DNA from: Nematopogon swammerdamellus
Taxonomy: Eukaryota > Arthropoda > Insecta > Lepidoptera > Adelidae
Direction: 5' to 3'
Assembly (NCBI GenBank): GCA_946902875.1
Contig: OX336340.1
Coordinates: forward strand, 293,501 to 357,500
Length of the DNA stretch: 64,000 nucleotides
In this document: piece by piece, positions 22,560-34,239 of the stretch
Numbering within the stretch: position 1 is the first letter of the stretch
Layout: every line of letters starts with the position of its first letter
The notes under the pieces: model-generated
The model's database searches: none
Told to the model about the DNA's origin: nothing
What the model saw: the letters and a program-made list of their open reading frames with translations, nothing else
Made by a program: the position numbers and the translations under genes

Positions 22560-22925
22560 CCAATATTATCGTACAGTTTTCGGTTACGCGGTACACCAAT
22601 CAGAGCAACTTACACTTGTCGACGTTTCGTCCCTCGCTCCGGAGACGTCCCGTCAGGACTCGCGGTATTGCGACGACCTGGAGGAGACCCGACAAGTCGT
22701 CGACAGTCAGATGTCAACTGCCGGTCGCCGCTGACGAAGATTGTAGCGATGCGAGGGTACTGCGGCCGATGCGGGTAGGTTCGAAATCTCTAGCTGGAAC
22801 AGGTCGGTGCATACGTAGCTCACTGTGTCTATGGCTGCCGGAGCTTGATTCTGGTTACCACCCGAGCCATAATTCGCCAGCAGAGCAGCCCACGACGATG
22901 AGAGTTCCATGCTATCTTCAATAAT
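22560..22925 (-). mobile_element. Penelope-like element 3' fragment
   Basis: The minus strand encodes TDLFQLEISNLPASAAVPSH followed by RYNLRQRRPAVDI, nearly the same as the C-terminus at 57948-58140. The inverted 3' UTR (TCGACGTTTCGTCCCTCGCT) is shared too. The endonuclease part is absent here. Confidence 0.75.
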
Positions 22926-23389
22926 AGTTAATTGATGAAGGAATATGGTTTAGACCTTATGGCGTGCGTCGTCGGTCGAGTCGTTCTGGGGCGGCCTTCA
23001 AAAATATCGGCCAAGACTGCGTTGCTTTTAACCCCCCTAGACCCGGGTCTGGTGCCGAGTCGCATCTATTTCAATTTGGTACCTCCGCGCTAGTCCATCC
23101 GTCTTACTCGATCACCATTACCGAGCATTAGCTAGAGAGGGACGGCGATACTGGCCAGTCCGAATTGTCCCATTAGCTAGATGAGTGCGATCTATTTGTA
23201 AAATTAACTGGCGGAACTTTCTACTTCAAACAACGGTTAGATAACAAAGAGCAGCGTGAGCTTTCCCATTGTTAATTTTTTTTGACAAAAATGCAAAAAA
23301 ACATTACTCAAATCTATTTGAATTTTCTTCTTTTAAGTAGTACCATATAGTACCATAGTATTATAGTGGTCGAAAGGATTCATTGTGCC
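22926..23389. other. no gene seen
   Basis: Non-coding. Confidence 0.45.
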
Positions 23390-23562
23390 TCATTTTTTTT
23401 TATGTAATTCGGTATGTGTGGCTGAGTCAGAGGGGCCAAAGCGCTTGCTCCGAACAGCCAATATCACCTCCGAGAAGGTAGGTGCCATACCGGAGATTTT
23501 CCTGGATTGCTGGCTATACTGGACTAGAGGTGAACACAACCGAGGCTGCTATGCTGCCTCAT
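23390..23562 (-). mobile_element. SINE-B fragment
   Basis: T tract, GTGTGGCTGAGTCAGAGGGG, CTCCGAGAAGGTAGGTGCCA, TGGCTATACTGGACTAGAGG. Confidence 0.7.
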
Positions 23563-24040
23563 GATATAAGTTCGCCTCCTACACCGCGGACATGTGTATA
23601 TAATATAGCTATACGTTCAGGCGACAAAGGGGGTGGGGGTGGGGGTGGGGCGGACAGGGGATGGGGAGGGTTTATTTAGTGCTCGGCCGAGCGGGGGCGC
23701 GGCGGCGGCAGATAAATTCCACATCCGGCTCGAAGGACCAACAACACATGAGGCCCGAAAACTTTATTAAACAGGCTGTTGCGTAAATACTGAATATATA
23801 CATGCGGAATGGATGATTTTCCATTTGAAACTAGACTATTGTTCTAAAACTGGAAACAAAATTTCAGTAGTATTTTATGTCCCGTCGCAAAATTTTGAAA
23901 AAAGGGACCCCCTATAGGATCGCTCTGGTTTCTGTCTGTCGGTCACAAGCAGATATCTCCTGAACCGATTTCGATGATACTGATGCCCAAATACCTAGAA
24001 TTAAGTCAGTCAAAGTGTACGTGTCCACTGTTAGACTTAC
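23563..24040. other. no gene seen; G-rich run
   Basis: A GGGGGTG-type run at about 23629-23672 could form a G-quadruplex. AACAACGACATGAG-like and other AT-rich sequence follows with no exon. Confidence 0.45.
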
Positions 24041-24046
24041 ACCCTC

Positions 24047-24385
24047 TCAAATTAACGTCACTTCGGTCAAGTCCCCGGGAGGCCTTGAGCGTTGCGGAAC
24101 CACTGATTGACTCAGACGTAGGTACTTAATGTCGTCGTCCCACCTGGCGGGTGGTCTTCTCGGTTTGGCCTGTCCACGGCCGCCCGTGTAGGACCCGTTT
24201 GCTTCAACGGTCGACGTCTCTTCGGCTGAAGTGCCCAGCCTACTGACACTTGAGTTTAGCCACCTGTTGTCCAATATCGACTACTTTGATGCGTCGGCGG
24301 ATTGCCTCGTTACTTAGCGATATTCCCAGCATGGCTCGTTCAGTTGCTCGCTAGGCAATTTTCAGCCAGACTTCACGTTTCACAC
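24047..24385 (-). mobile_element. RTE-like non-LTR retrotransposon C-terminal fragment
   Basis: The minus strand reads RATERAMLGISLSNEAIRRR, then KVVDIGQQVAKLK and a PRRPPARWDDDIKY block. That is the usual end of RTE-type polymerases. Several stops and frame changes make it non-functional. Confidence 0.7.
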
Positions 24386-24494
24386 CCGTACGTCAAACAT
24401 AACCGTAATACGTAGAATAATTACTCGCAAACAGTTCACACATATTCTCTAGTATTGATTGTGGCGTGCAATATTCCGGGTATACATACGAGTG

Positions 24495-24797
24495 CCGTGT
24501 GGGGCCGGTACTTAAAAAGAATGGCACCGCTGCATCTCTCCCCGTGCATGTCCTAAAATGCGACTAAGGGATATGACTCCCTTCTTATATTACTACTCGT
24601 AGGTTTAACCCGCCCGGGTTGGTACCACCGCACTGAATGAAAGGTCGGTCGAAACGGCTATGTAAATAGTTTGTGTTTTCCGTCCAGTTCAGTGTAGCCG
24701 GCACGACCGAAGGGAAGCACTGACATGGCACCAAGTTCACCCGGTGTTATGGGCTGACATCACGGATGCTTGTAGGTGATGTAGCCAACCGTGTCCT
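24495..24797 (+). mobile_element. SINE-X copy with head b, no A tail
   Basis: CACCGCTGCATCTCTCCCCG, then the SINE-X body to GATGTAGCCAACCGTGTCC. The poly(A) is absent. Confidence 0.75.
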
Positions 24798-24975
24798 TAC
24801 GTGTATTATAATTAAGTATTCTTATTATTATTTTATCTTCAATTCTCACGCTCGACTCTTTTGCTACTACCTACTTACATTCCACTATATAAATCTAATG
24901 TGAAACATCCAAAGGTCCAAAGGTTGATTGTAAGAAATCTCTGTAAGGAATAAGTCCGCCTTTGGTGCAAAGGCG

Positions 24976-25226
24976 GACTTCCCTTGCCCCTTACTAGGTG
25001 GTAGGCTCAAATTGTAGCCGACTGGGTTGGTACCATCGTACTGGATGTAAGATGGCCGCAAGCAACCTCGGTTGTGTTCTCCTCTAGTCCAGTATAGCCA
25101 GCAATCCAGGGAAGTCTCCGGTATGGCACCTACCTTCTCGGAGGTGATATTGGCTAGTTAGAGCATGTGCTTTGGCCCCTCCGACTCAGCCACCCATACC
25201 GGATTACATAAAAAAAAAAAAAAAGG
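24976..25226 (+). mobile_element. SINE-B copy, 5' truncated
   Basis: CTTGCCCCTTACTAGGTGGT, CCAGTATAGCCAGCAATCCA, CCACCCATACCGGATTACAT and a long A tract. It serves as the empty-site reference for the MITE at 13392. Confidence 0.75.
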
Positions 25227-25401
25227 CGTACTTATATGTGAATTTTTTAATGTACTTATTACTGTTGAATGTTTTTTTTTTAGCAATAAAGCATTTTCTA
25301 TCTATCTATCTACTTGTGACGACTCTATCGGCACTGATCAGCTAACGCCTAGGAAGTTGTACGAAGCCTGGGGACTGGGCGCTGGGTTCACCTACGAGTA
25401 G

Positions 25402-26476
25402 GTATACGTAGTTTGGCAATTAAGTCCCGGGAATTTAGCTATAACTCGGGAACTGGCAACACTTCGTCGTTTATAGCCATATTGCTGGAAAGAAGGGACC
25501 ATCGTTCCATTCGAAATTTGAAATTAATGGCGCGCTTCGTTTGTTTTTTATGTGTGTTTTTCTAAAGTAATAGGATAGAGTAGAATAGATTTTTTAGTGG
25601 CTTCGTTAAAATGAGTGAACTCACCGAGAACACTTCTTTACTATCATTTTAATTGATTTATGTTTTTTTATAGACGTCTGGAGATATCAACCTTGCGGTT
25701 ACAAAATCCAGACGTCTACACCTGCACTCTTGCGAGTACAGTGATCATGTATGCCAAATCGAGGCCCCATAGCTGTACCGTCTTCCGAAAAAAATCCCAT
25801 GGGAAACACAGACTGTGACCTTTCCCCAGCCGATCCGAGCCACCACCCGTCCACCCGAAGAAACCCCCGGCCGTAGCCGAGAGCCGGGGGTGAAGCCTTC
25901 ACTGCCACTGGGGTTCGCTCCCTATCCAACCTCAGCTTGTGCCCAGGGCCTCAGCTCTTTGTGCTAGCCGTAGCTTTTGTTTTCACCAGCTATGTATATG
26001 CGTGGGAGTGCATATGACCACCACCTAATGTGTACCGGGGATCCACCGGTATCGAAGACTTACAGCGTCTTTGACTCGTGAGAAATCGAACCCACATCCA
26101 CATATACCGAGAACACCTGGATCTTGCACCACAACGCGCCGGCCCATTCCTCGTTCATTGTGCAAGAGTTTTTGGCGAAAAAAGGCATTCCAACGTTGCC
26201 GCAGCCACCCTATAGCCCCGATATAGCCCCCTGCAACTTTTTCTTGTTCCCCAAGATGAAGTTGTACCTCAAGGGAACTCATCATGGCCGCTCAGAGGAG
26301 GTCAACGAAGCTGTAACCGCGGTGCTGAACGAGTTAACTTCGGAAGATTACCAAGGGTGCTTCCAATCATGGGAGCGACGTTGGAATCGTTGTGTAGGGA
26401 GACTATTGTGAAGGTCGGTAATACAATTTTGTTCCTATCTTAATTTGTTTGTATTTTATTGCCACACCTCTTATAC
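25402..26476 (+). mobile_element. mariner-type transposon, broken
   Basis: The imperfect inverted ends are GTATACGTAGTTTGGCAATTAA and, at the right, the complement of GTATAAGAGGTGTGGCAATAAA. At 26115-26411 a frame reads ILHHNAPAHSS ... LPQPPYSPDIAPCNFFLFPK and continues to a stop at 26409-26411. That is the C-terminal catalytic part of a mariner transposase. The usual LHHDNAPAH lacks its Asp and CDFFLFP is CNFFLFP, so two acidic residues of the triad are lost. The N-terminal part is replaced by unrelated DNA. Confidence 0.7.
25672..26100 (-). mobile_element. SINE-like insertion inside the mariner
   Basis: It starts with the hairpin AGACGTCTGGA...TCCAGACGTCT (25672-25717). The other end, on the minus strand, reads TGTGGGTTCGATTTC, a B-box-like motif. 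No transposase homology lies in this block. Class uncertain. Confidence 0.4.
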
Positions 26477-26930
26477 TTCTGAGATGAGATACGTTCTTCA
26501 TTATCCACCCCGAGCCCGCCTGTAATAATATTTAATTATCAACTTAACATCTATCCCTCCTAACTTCGTATAATTGCCGAAGTTCCGCGCGTGAGCTACA
26601 AAGAAAAACTTTCCGTTGACTAATTAAATTGGCGGTCTGCGCCGGCATCCGTAAATCTTACAAACTTCAAATAATCCTAAAAGAGGTTCGACTTTTGTAC
26701 ACGCACGATAGAAGTCAGTAGACGTGGGCAGACCCCTTGGCAATACTCTGGCTCTAGGGAGAGGTCTGCGTGCGGGCGGGGCGGGGTACGGGTGAGTTAG
26801 TTATTAACTCTGTTTAGGAGTGAGGTGTGAGTTGTGACTGTGACACACATTGACAATTATTCGACTGATCAACACTCAAAGCGCTCACCAGCTAACATAG
26901 TCATATGCACTGTTACTCTATTGGCCAAAC
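26477..26930. other. no gene seen
   Basis: Non-coding unique-looking DNA before the minisatellite. Confidence 0.45.
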
Positions 26931-28015
26931 TGAATGAGTGTGCCAATGTCTAGGAGGGTAGAGTATGAATGAGTGTGCCAATGTCTAGGAGCGTAGATTA
27001 TGAATGAGTGTGCCAATGTTTAGGAGGGTAGAGTATGAATGAGTGTGCCAAGGTCTAGGAGGGTAGAGTATGAATGAGTGTGCCAATGTCTAGGAGGGTA
27101 GAGTATGAATGAGTGTGCCAATGTCTAGGAGGGTAGAGTATGAATGAGTGTGCCAATGTCTAGGAGCGTAGATTATGAATGAGTGTGCCAATGTTTAGGA
27201 GCGTAGAGTATGAATGAGTGTGCCAATGTCTAGGAGGGTAGAGTATGAATGAGTGTGCCAATGTCTAGGAGGGTAGAGTATGAATGAGTGTGCCAATGTC
27301 TAGGAGGGTATAGTAAGAATGAGTGTGCCAATGTCTAGGAGGGTAGAGTATGAATGAGTATGCCAATGTCTAGGAGGGTAGAGTATGAATGAGTGTGCCA
27401 ATGTCTAGGAGGGTAGAGTATGAATGAGTGTGCCAATGTCTAGGAGGGTAGAGTAAGAATGAGTGTTCCAATGTCTAGGAGGGTAGAGTATGAATGAGTG
27501 TGCCAATGTATAGGAGGGTAGAGTATGAATGAGTGTGCCAATGTCTAGGAGGGTAGAGTATGAATGAGTGTGCCAATGTCTAGGAGGGTAGAGTATGAAT
27601 GAGTGTGCCAATGTCTAGGAGGGTAGAGTATGAATGAGTGTGCCAATGTTTAGGAGGGTAGAGTATGAATGAGTGTGCCAATGTCTAGGAGGGTAGAGTA
27701 TGAATGAGTGTGCCAATGTTTAGGAGGGTAGAGTATGAATGAGTGTGCCAATGTCTAGGAGGGTAGAGTATGAATGAGTGTGCCAATGTGTAGGAGGGTA
27801 GAGTATGAATGAGTGTGCCAATGTTTAGGAGGGTAGAGTATGAATGAGTGTGCCAATGTTTAGGAGGGTAGAGTATGAATGAGTGTGCGAATGTCTAGGA
27901 GGGTAGAGTATGAATGAGTGTGCCAATGTTTAGGAGGGTAGAGTATGAATGAGTGTGCCAATGTCTAGGAGGGTAGAGTATGAATGAGTGTGCCAATGTC
28001 TAGGAGGGTAGAGTA
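26931..28015. repeat. 35-bp minisatellite, 31 copies
   Basis: The unit is TGAATGAGTGTGCCAATGTC followed by TAGGAGGGTAGAGTA. 1085 bp is exactly 31 x 35. Variants are mostly single substitutions (TCTAGG/TTTAGG, GGGTAG/GCGTAG). No spacers, so not CRISPR. Confidence 0.97.
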
Positions 28016-28260
28016 GAACGTAACTTTAACTTGGTGCTATAGAAATTTGATGTTGGCAATATCCGTCCAGCGTCGAATATTTTTGCGTCCCCTGCTGGAC
28101 ACACGCTTTGAATGCCCCTAAAGACTGGAGGTATTCTTCTCGTAATTATAATAAACATCCAAAGCTTTTGTGTTCGTTTCAGAAACTACATGAATAAAGC
28201 GGCTGCAAAAGAACAAATCAAAGAAACTGCTTCTTTCAAAGCGAATGGCGTTTGCGTGTG
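28016..28260. other. no gene seen
   Basis: Non-coding. Confidence 0.4.
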
Positions 28261-28370
28261 CAAACACGGTGTGCCGGAAAACACTTTCGCACACTAGCGG
28301 TGCGGAAAAGGAACGATTTTGAGAAACGATGTGTTCTCAAAAGCCCAATACCAACAACAAAAGGGAGCTG
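28261..28370 (-). mobile_element. non-LTR retrotransposon tail fragment
   Basis: The minus strand matches 52200-52300 (ATTGGGCTTTTGAGAACACA, CTCAAAATCGTTCCTTTT, CACCGCTAG). Confidence 0.55.
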
Positions 28371-28594
28371 AGTAACTCTGCGAAAAGTGTTGCAGAGATA
28401 AGACGGATGTCAGGGATTATTACAGATGCTAGCACCTGTAAAAACTGACTAAGCGAACTCACAAAACGTCTGTGACTCAGAGATTCTAGATAATCTGTAA
28501 ATTTCGGCCTACCAACAAGACGTATGGCTTGACGCTCGTAGTTAGTACCTAGTAAGGTATTAAGGTAGACGGTTTACATAATATTACATGATAC

Positions 28595-28825
28595 ATAACA
28601 GTAGATCTTTCCTCCACAGACCTGGTAAATCTGGAACGCTCTCCCTGCCCACATATTTCCCCCTATGTATGGTCTCGGGTCCTTCAAGAGAGGCGTGAAT
28701 AGGCACCTGTCCGGCCGGCATGACATTTACAACCTCCGCGTACGACCGAATGCCCATAGGCATCGTTAGACACCTTATGGGTGGCTCGGCGCCACATGAC
28801 GCGCTTACTATAAAAAACACATAAT
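28595..28825 (+). mobile_element. non-LTR retrotransposon 3' end
   Basis: One frame reads HIFPPMYGLGSFKRGVNRHL, typical of the last part of insect LINE ORF2 before a short 3' UTR. Copies: 54545-54800 (+) and 6178-6370 (-). Confidence 0.65.
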
Positions 28826-29849
28826 ATAGGCTGCATTGTATTGTATTGTTTATTGATCATTCATGTGGCAGTTAGACTGCTCTCGAACTTGTCACAATTT
28901 GTTCTATCCGGTTCGATTACACCCACGAAGAAGAACCGACAAGAAACTTCGCAGGGTATTTTTTTCAAAACTTTCAAAATAAATATTATTACCAGTACTT
29001 TAGTGACCAGCCACATAATAACACCGCTTACAGTCTATCGAAAACACAGCTTTAGAGCAAGATAAACAATTTTACTGAGAGTTCTGACTACAAAGACTTA
29101 TTAATTAAGTGAGTCAGGTGTAAAGAGCATTGTAAAATTTTGATACGTAATTTGTATCCACACAATTATGTTAGTTTACGAATTATTATAATTTGTCAAT
29201 AAATAAAAATATATAATATTAAGATACTTGAAGTACCAGTATCAAAGTTGTCAATGGGTTAATTGAGGTACTAATCGTACCTAGTCAAGAGTTAACAAAT
29301 TATGCAGTCAGGTAAGTAGTATATAAATAGGTATACCATTCAGATAATATGCTGCCAATTGGAGCAGGCCAGTCTCCACAAACAGGTTGCAAGAGGTAAC
29401 ACGTTGAGGTGAGGTATACTATGAGCCAGGTTAAACATTACCTAAAATGTCGAGGGATCATTAAATATCACCAACCAACCAGCGACGCGCCGCCGCGGCC
29501 GGCGACGCAGGGACATTGACGACCACCGCGAGACAAACTTGTGCAGTAACTATATTCTGCACCCCTCTCAGCGTTTACTTTTGTTTGACTAACTGTAGTC
29601 CGTAACACAGATATTCCGGACAGTCACCTGTAAGTTGTGCTACAACCGATAGTCGGATGGCTTAATAGCTGCTGTCGATATTTAGGTTCAGTGGGCCCCT
29701 AATTCACTACCGGTCAATTCGAACATCGTGTACGTTATTTTGGGTAGAGTTATTACATTGCAACTCGGTAACGACATTTACACGCAGTAAAAACGTTATT
29801 ATGTTATGAAATACCTTTACATTCTATCACTATACAGCTGTAGTAATTT
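28826..29849. other. no gene seen
   Basis: AT-rich; a GC patch near 29480-29510. No exon. Confidence 0.45.
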
Positions 29850-30248
29850 GTTTTTTTTATGTTATCCGGTATAAGTGGCTGAGTCGGAGGGGCCAAAGCA
29901 CATGCCAGTATCACCTCCGAGAAGGTAGGTGCTATACCGGAGACTTCCCTGGATTGCTGGCTATACTGGACTAGAGTAGAACACAACCGAGGCTGGTATG
30001 CGGCCATCCGGTATGTATCCAGTACGGTGGTACCAGCCCAGTCGGCTACAATTTGAGCCTACCACCTAGTAAGGGGCAAGGGAAGGGACCTACAGTTTTA
30101 CACCGGTTCCGAACGGTGAAGCAGCAGGTGTAGGTATACACGCAATTTTTTTCGTCAGAAAAAACTCATTGGTACACGCCGACCGGATTCGAACCTCGGA
30201 CCTCTCGCATGAGAAGCCGATGCCCAAACCACTCGGCCACCCGCCGCT
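29850..30248 (-). mobile_element. SINE-B, near full length, tRNA-derived head
   Basis: On the minus strand the head reads GGTGGCCGAGTGGTTTGGGC (A box) and GAGGTTCGAATCCGGTCGGC (B box, complement at about 30180-30199). The body and inverted A/T tail follow. The second long copy is 51045-51440. Confidence 0.8.
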
Positions 30249-31280
30249 TGTATTGTATTGGTTTCGCTAATTAATAAAGTTTCCTTTCACCTTGATTAGC
30301 TCCGTCTAGGAGTAGACTTTTTTTGTCATGCACACATTGAAAAGCTTCAAAAACTAATGACAACTATGAAAAGTGAGCGTTCCAAATTTGAAGCAACGAA
30401 AATTATGATTCTAATTTCAAAATGAAAGCTGGTTATGAGACACTCGTTAGTTATGAAACATTCAGCAGACGAGACGTGCTAGTTGTTCCCCGCCCGCCCC
30501 GCGCGCCGCGCGCCGCGTGCTGGCTGGCGGGCGGGCGGGCGGGCGGCGCGGTGGCGTCACTTCGCTCGTTTTCCGGGGTAACTTCCGCAGGGAGGGGTGC
30601 CGCCCCGCGCCGGTGTCGCGTCTCGACTGGTGGAGTCAAGCAGCCGGTGTACTAGCACGATTTACATACATTCTGTAGCGGTATAATTGGTGGAAACTAT
30701 TACGCAATTTACGCGGTAGAAATTACCCCTAGTGTGGAGTTAGGATTAAAGTATTTTTTTAGAAATATTGAATTCAAGTATTGTTAAATAACAGTAAAAT
30801 AACAGGGCACCTCTTTGGCGGCGGTTTTATAAAAGTAGCCTCCTTAGCCCGGCCCGGGGCGCGGGGACGGACGGCGGCGGCGGCGTCGCTCGGCTGTCGA
30901 CTCGAAGGCTTTGTTACACGAGCGTGTTGTTTATTAAAGTATTAAAAGGGCGGTAACTTCGAAGTTTCGAAAGACGAGACGCTTAACGGGGATTCTCAAC
31001 AGGCAAAATATGTAGAGGTGCATCTCTGAAGGCTGGCGTTCTTGAAGTTGGTCGGAGCGTCGCGACGCCGCACCGGCGCCGGCGTCGCCGCCGCGAGATA
31101 ACGTGCAGCTTTCATTACACTAAGTTTGGACTAAGGCTAGTTTACACGTGCACGGCTTGGCTGGCGCAAAAGTTCAACATTACCTACGTTATATATCGTG
31201 TTTCTTTAAAGTTACTCAGAACTTGTATGTTGAATTTGATTAGCAGTTTTATTATTATTTTTTGCATTGTTTTATTCATT
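30249..31280. other. CpG-rich patches, possible promoter or first-exon region
   Basis: 30480-30640 (GCGGGCGGGCGGGCGGGCGG run) and 30835-31110 are GC- and CpG-rich. No convincing ORF; possibly promoters or 5' UTR of a neighbouring gene. Confidence 0.3.
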
Positions 31281-31285
31281 TTTCA

Positions 31286-31320
31286 CTAGCTTTTGCCCGC
31301 GGCTTCGCTTCGCGTGACTT
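31286..31320 (-). mobile_element. Helitron 3' terminus
   Basis: The complement of ACTAGCTTTTGCCCGCGGCT gives the ...CCGCGGGCAAAAGCTAG|T end typical of lepidopteran Helitrons. The other end was not found. Confidence 0.5.
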
Positions 31321-31404
31321 CTTGCTCACAGCTCAGGCCCTCGATGGCGTAGCGTAATGATTTAAAGCCTAAACAAAACCATCTTGAGAAGTGACTGAAT
31401 GTAA

Positions 31405-31500
31405 AATGAAATGAAGGTAAGCACTGACACCGGTGTTATGGGCTGACATCACGGATGTTTTAGTTGATGTGGCCAAACGTCTCAGTTAAAAGCCATAAGA
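31405..31500 (+). mobile_element. SINE-X 3' fragment
   Basis: GGTAAGCACTGACACCGGTG, TATGGGCTGACATCACGGAT and GATGTGGCCAAACGTCTCAG. Confidence 0.65.
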
Positions 31501-32780
31501 AACAAATTTACAGTGAAGTAAATCGATAAAGTGGTTCTTGAGTTATAAGGATAGATATTCATATATTGACGCACATACGTTATATCAATGGCCGGTCGCT
31601 GATCGCACGCAGAAACTGCGCTTTATTTATTAAGCTAGTCTAATTTTAAAATTTTGATTTAAATGTTTTATTTAATTATTTTTAATTTTCTACCATAAAT
31701 TGTGTATATTTTTATTGTATTATTCTCAGTTTCAAGCTCTAAACAATCCTCACTTGATGGGTTTTGGAGAAGTTTTATTTTTACAGTTGGGACAATATGG
31801 AGATCGGCGGCCGCCATTTTGAATTTTATAAAAAACTTGGTACATAGTGTTACCCGTTTAAGACAAACCAAATGACACAAGAATTATCCAAATCGGACGA
31901 GTCGTTTTTGAGGTACGGAACACTAAAACGACCAGACTGCACGGTCTCAGTATGTTATTCTTACCTAAGCTTTGCCCGAGCGCCAGCAAATTGTTGCACG
32001 TGTAGACAGAATAGAACTGTTGCAGGCGTCGAAGAGAGCTAAAAGTGGAGTGTGCGTGTAATATTAAAGAGTTGAGCAAGTCTGCTAGCACCTGCAGCCT
32101 TCCTACACCTCATCTGACAGTTCGCGACGCGTCTCTCTCCCGCCGCGTCCGGTGCTCAGTGCGACGTCGTTTCCTGACATCTTGCATTACGTTGTATACT
32201 CCACGAGCAGCTCTGGATCTATTTTGTATACGTAGGTTCACTCTTGTATAATCCTTTCGTGCAACATTTTGAGTCATTATGAGGCAACAGACTCTCCCTC
32301 CCCTGCCGCGCCGGTGTCCGTTGCGCTTTGTAAGTGGGTAAAGTTTGTTATTACATAAAAGGTGCTTCATAACCGGCTTTCATTTTGAATTCGGAATAAT
32401 GTTGTTGTGTCAATATATGTAGAACGCTGACATTTTGTCAAGCAAGCTTTCAAAGCTTAACAATGAAATTACAGTGTTTCCTATTTGATGCAATGAAAAT
32501 TATTTGAAATTCAAAATGAAAGGCGGTTTTGAGACACATAATAATAAATATGCTGCTTTGTCGTACGTAAGCGTGGACAATAAGTCTTATTGTCCATGTA
32601 CGTAAGCCAGGTCAAATCCAAATTCCGAGTAAAGTTCCAAATGAACGAAATACTAGCAGGCTGGATGCAGAGACTCCGTGTAATAACGTGTCTGTGTAGG
32701 ATGAACTCGTTAAAAATTATTAATTTCACCTACTCATATGTTGGTTGACAATAGGGGAATCATTTCCTCTTTTTTATGGT
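31501..32780. other. no gene seen
   Basis: Mixed non-coding DNA; an imperfect inverted repeat TACGTAAGCGTGGACAATAAG / CTTATTGTCCATGTACGTA lies at about 32564-32603. Confidence 0.45.
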
Positions 32781-32784
32781 TCCA

Positions 32785-32945
32785 TATCTGTCTGTCCGCC
32801 TGTCTGTCTGTCTGTCCGTCCGTCCGTCCTAGGGCTCTATCTTTTGAACCGTAATAGATAGCCCGTTGAAATTTTCACAGAATATGTGTTATTATGGCTG
32901 TTAGGCTAACAAATAATAAAAAAAAAACGAAAGTAAAAAATTTAG
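32785..32945 (+). mobile_element. fragment related to the 16546 foldback element
   Basis: CTGTCTGTCTGTCTGTCCGT, TTTTGAACCGTAATAGATAG, TCACAGAATATGTGTTATTA. Confidence 0.55.
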
Positions 32946-33430
32946 GGGTGCTGATTCGATAACTATACGCTATCGCAGCTGCTAGCGGCGTACGTAATGC
33001 GGCCGGGCCCTACAGAGGTAGAGTACTGGCCGCTCGAGAGACCTAACTCGCCGCGTCGCGTCGCCCACACCCCACCTAGTAGATCCTGTCACCAGCCTTT
33101 CCCTCTATCTCTACCATTGATTTTATAGATCAATGATCTCCACTCATCTCCACAGAGAAGAGTGTAGAGAGCGTGCGGCGCACAGTGTTGCGGACGTGGT
33201 GTCCGCATCCCCGCGGAGCCTGCGCACTGCGGCTCCGGCGGCGCGGGGGCGGCGGCGGCAGCTCTGCAGATGTAAATGTGTTTGTCTCAACAGATTTAGC
33301 AAGTTCCCAACCGCACGTTTCTTATATTTTGTCTGCTCGGTGCTCACATGTAGAGAGTGCGGCTGTTGAATGCAGCGCGTCTAGACCGCTAACTCCTTCA
33401 GTGAGCGCTCACCGACGGTGCGGACAGTCG
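32946..33430. other. no gene seen; GC-rich patch
   Basis: 33170-33270 is GC-rich. Overlapping ORFs on both strands have no family features. Confidence 0.4.
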
Positions 33431-33439
33431 TCCTTACAA

Positions 33440-33757
33440 TTTTGCATTTTCCCCTCCCCTCCTTCCCTCCGTAGCCTCCTCCCCTCCTACCCCTCCCCCA
33501 CCTCCACCTCTCCTACCCCTCCCCTCTATCCTCTCCCCTCTCCATCCGGCGCTACCATGCGACACTGAATTCCGTTCATACTATACTTTATTTGATACTG
33601 CTCAGCCCTATTGCTATTTAGCGTGATTGTATATAGCCTATCGTGAGCCTCAAAAACTACTCTTTACATTAGTGCAAACCGCATCAAAATCTGTTCAGTG
33701 GTTCCGGAGTTTACCTCAAACACACATAGACAGACGTTGACTATTATAAGAAGTAGA
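33440..33757 (-). mobile_element. Helitron-like fragment with polypyrimidine block
   Basis: 33449-33545 is almost pure C/T. The right side on the minus strand reads ATCTCTACTTCTTATAATAG, AACCACTGAACAGATTTTGA, as at the start of the element at about 49987. In element orientation the block is polypurine, as there. Confidence 0.5.
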
Positions 33758-34239
33758 GATAGAGATAAAAATAAATGAAATAAAACAATCTGGTTGTATT
33801 GTGTCTTGGCTTTATTAAATGTTTACAATTATTGTAGCAAACTTTTAAACAAGCAGTCATATTATGCTATCCAAAATGTGTAGATTTCATTATCGCCATT
33901 TAGAGTTTGGCCAAGTGAGACGGAACATTGCAACCGTCCTACTCAATCATGATTCGTTGTGTTGTTTTCAGCAATGTATAGGTACAAAGGTACAGTTCAA
34001 GGTGGCATTATGTAATTACAAATATTATTGTGATTGTGAAATACAATTAGTCAAGTGTGCAATACGTACGCGCCAATTATGATTCCGGTATAAATATCAA
34101 CAGTAGATTTTTTGTATGATGAAAAAGATTGAAAGCTTGTTTGATTACGTAGTAGTTTTTTTATTATTTTTTTATAGACAGCGCGACATGTCGCGTCGTT
34201 CACTTACGGCACGGTTTCGGCACTTACCACTATTTACTT
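33758..34239. other. no gene seen
   Basis: AT-rich non-coding DNA. Confidence 0.4.

Noticed and set aside
26931..28015. CRISPR-like array
   Set aside because: Repeats are head-to-tail with no unique spacers, in a eukaryotic context. It is a minisatellite. The repeated-peptide ORF at 27405-27611 is a by-product of the repeat.
30180..30247. tRNA gene on the minus strand
   Set aside because: It has A and B boxes but no convincing anticodon loop or acceptor stem, and continues into the SINE-B body. It is a SINE head.
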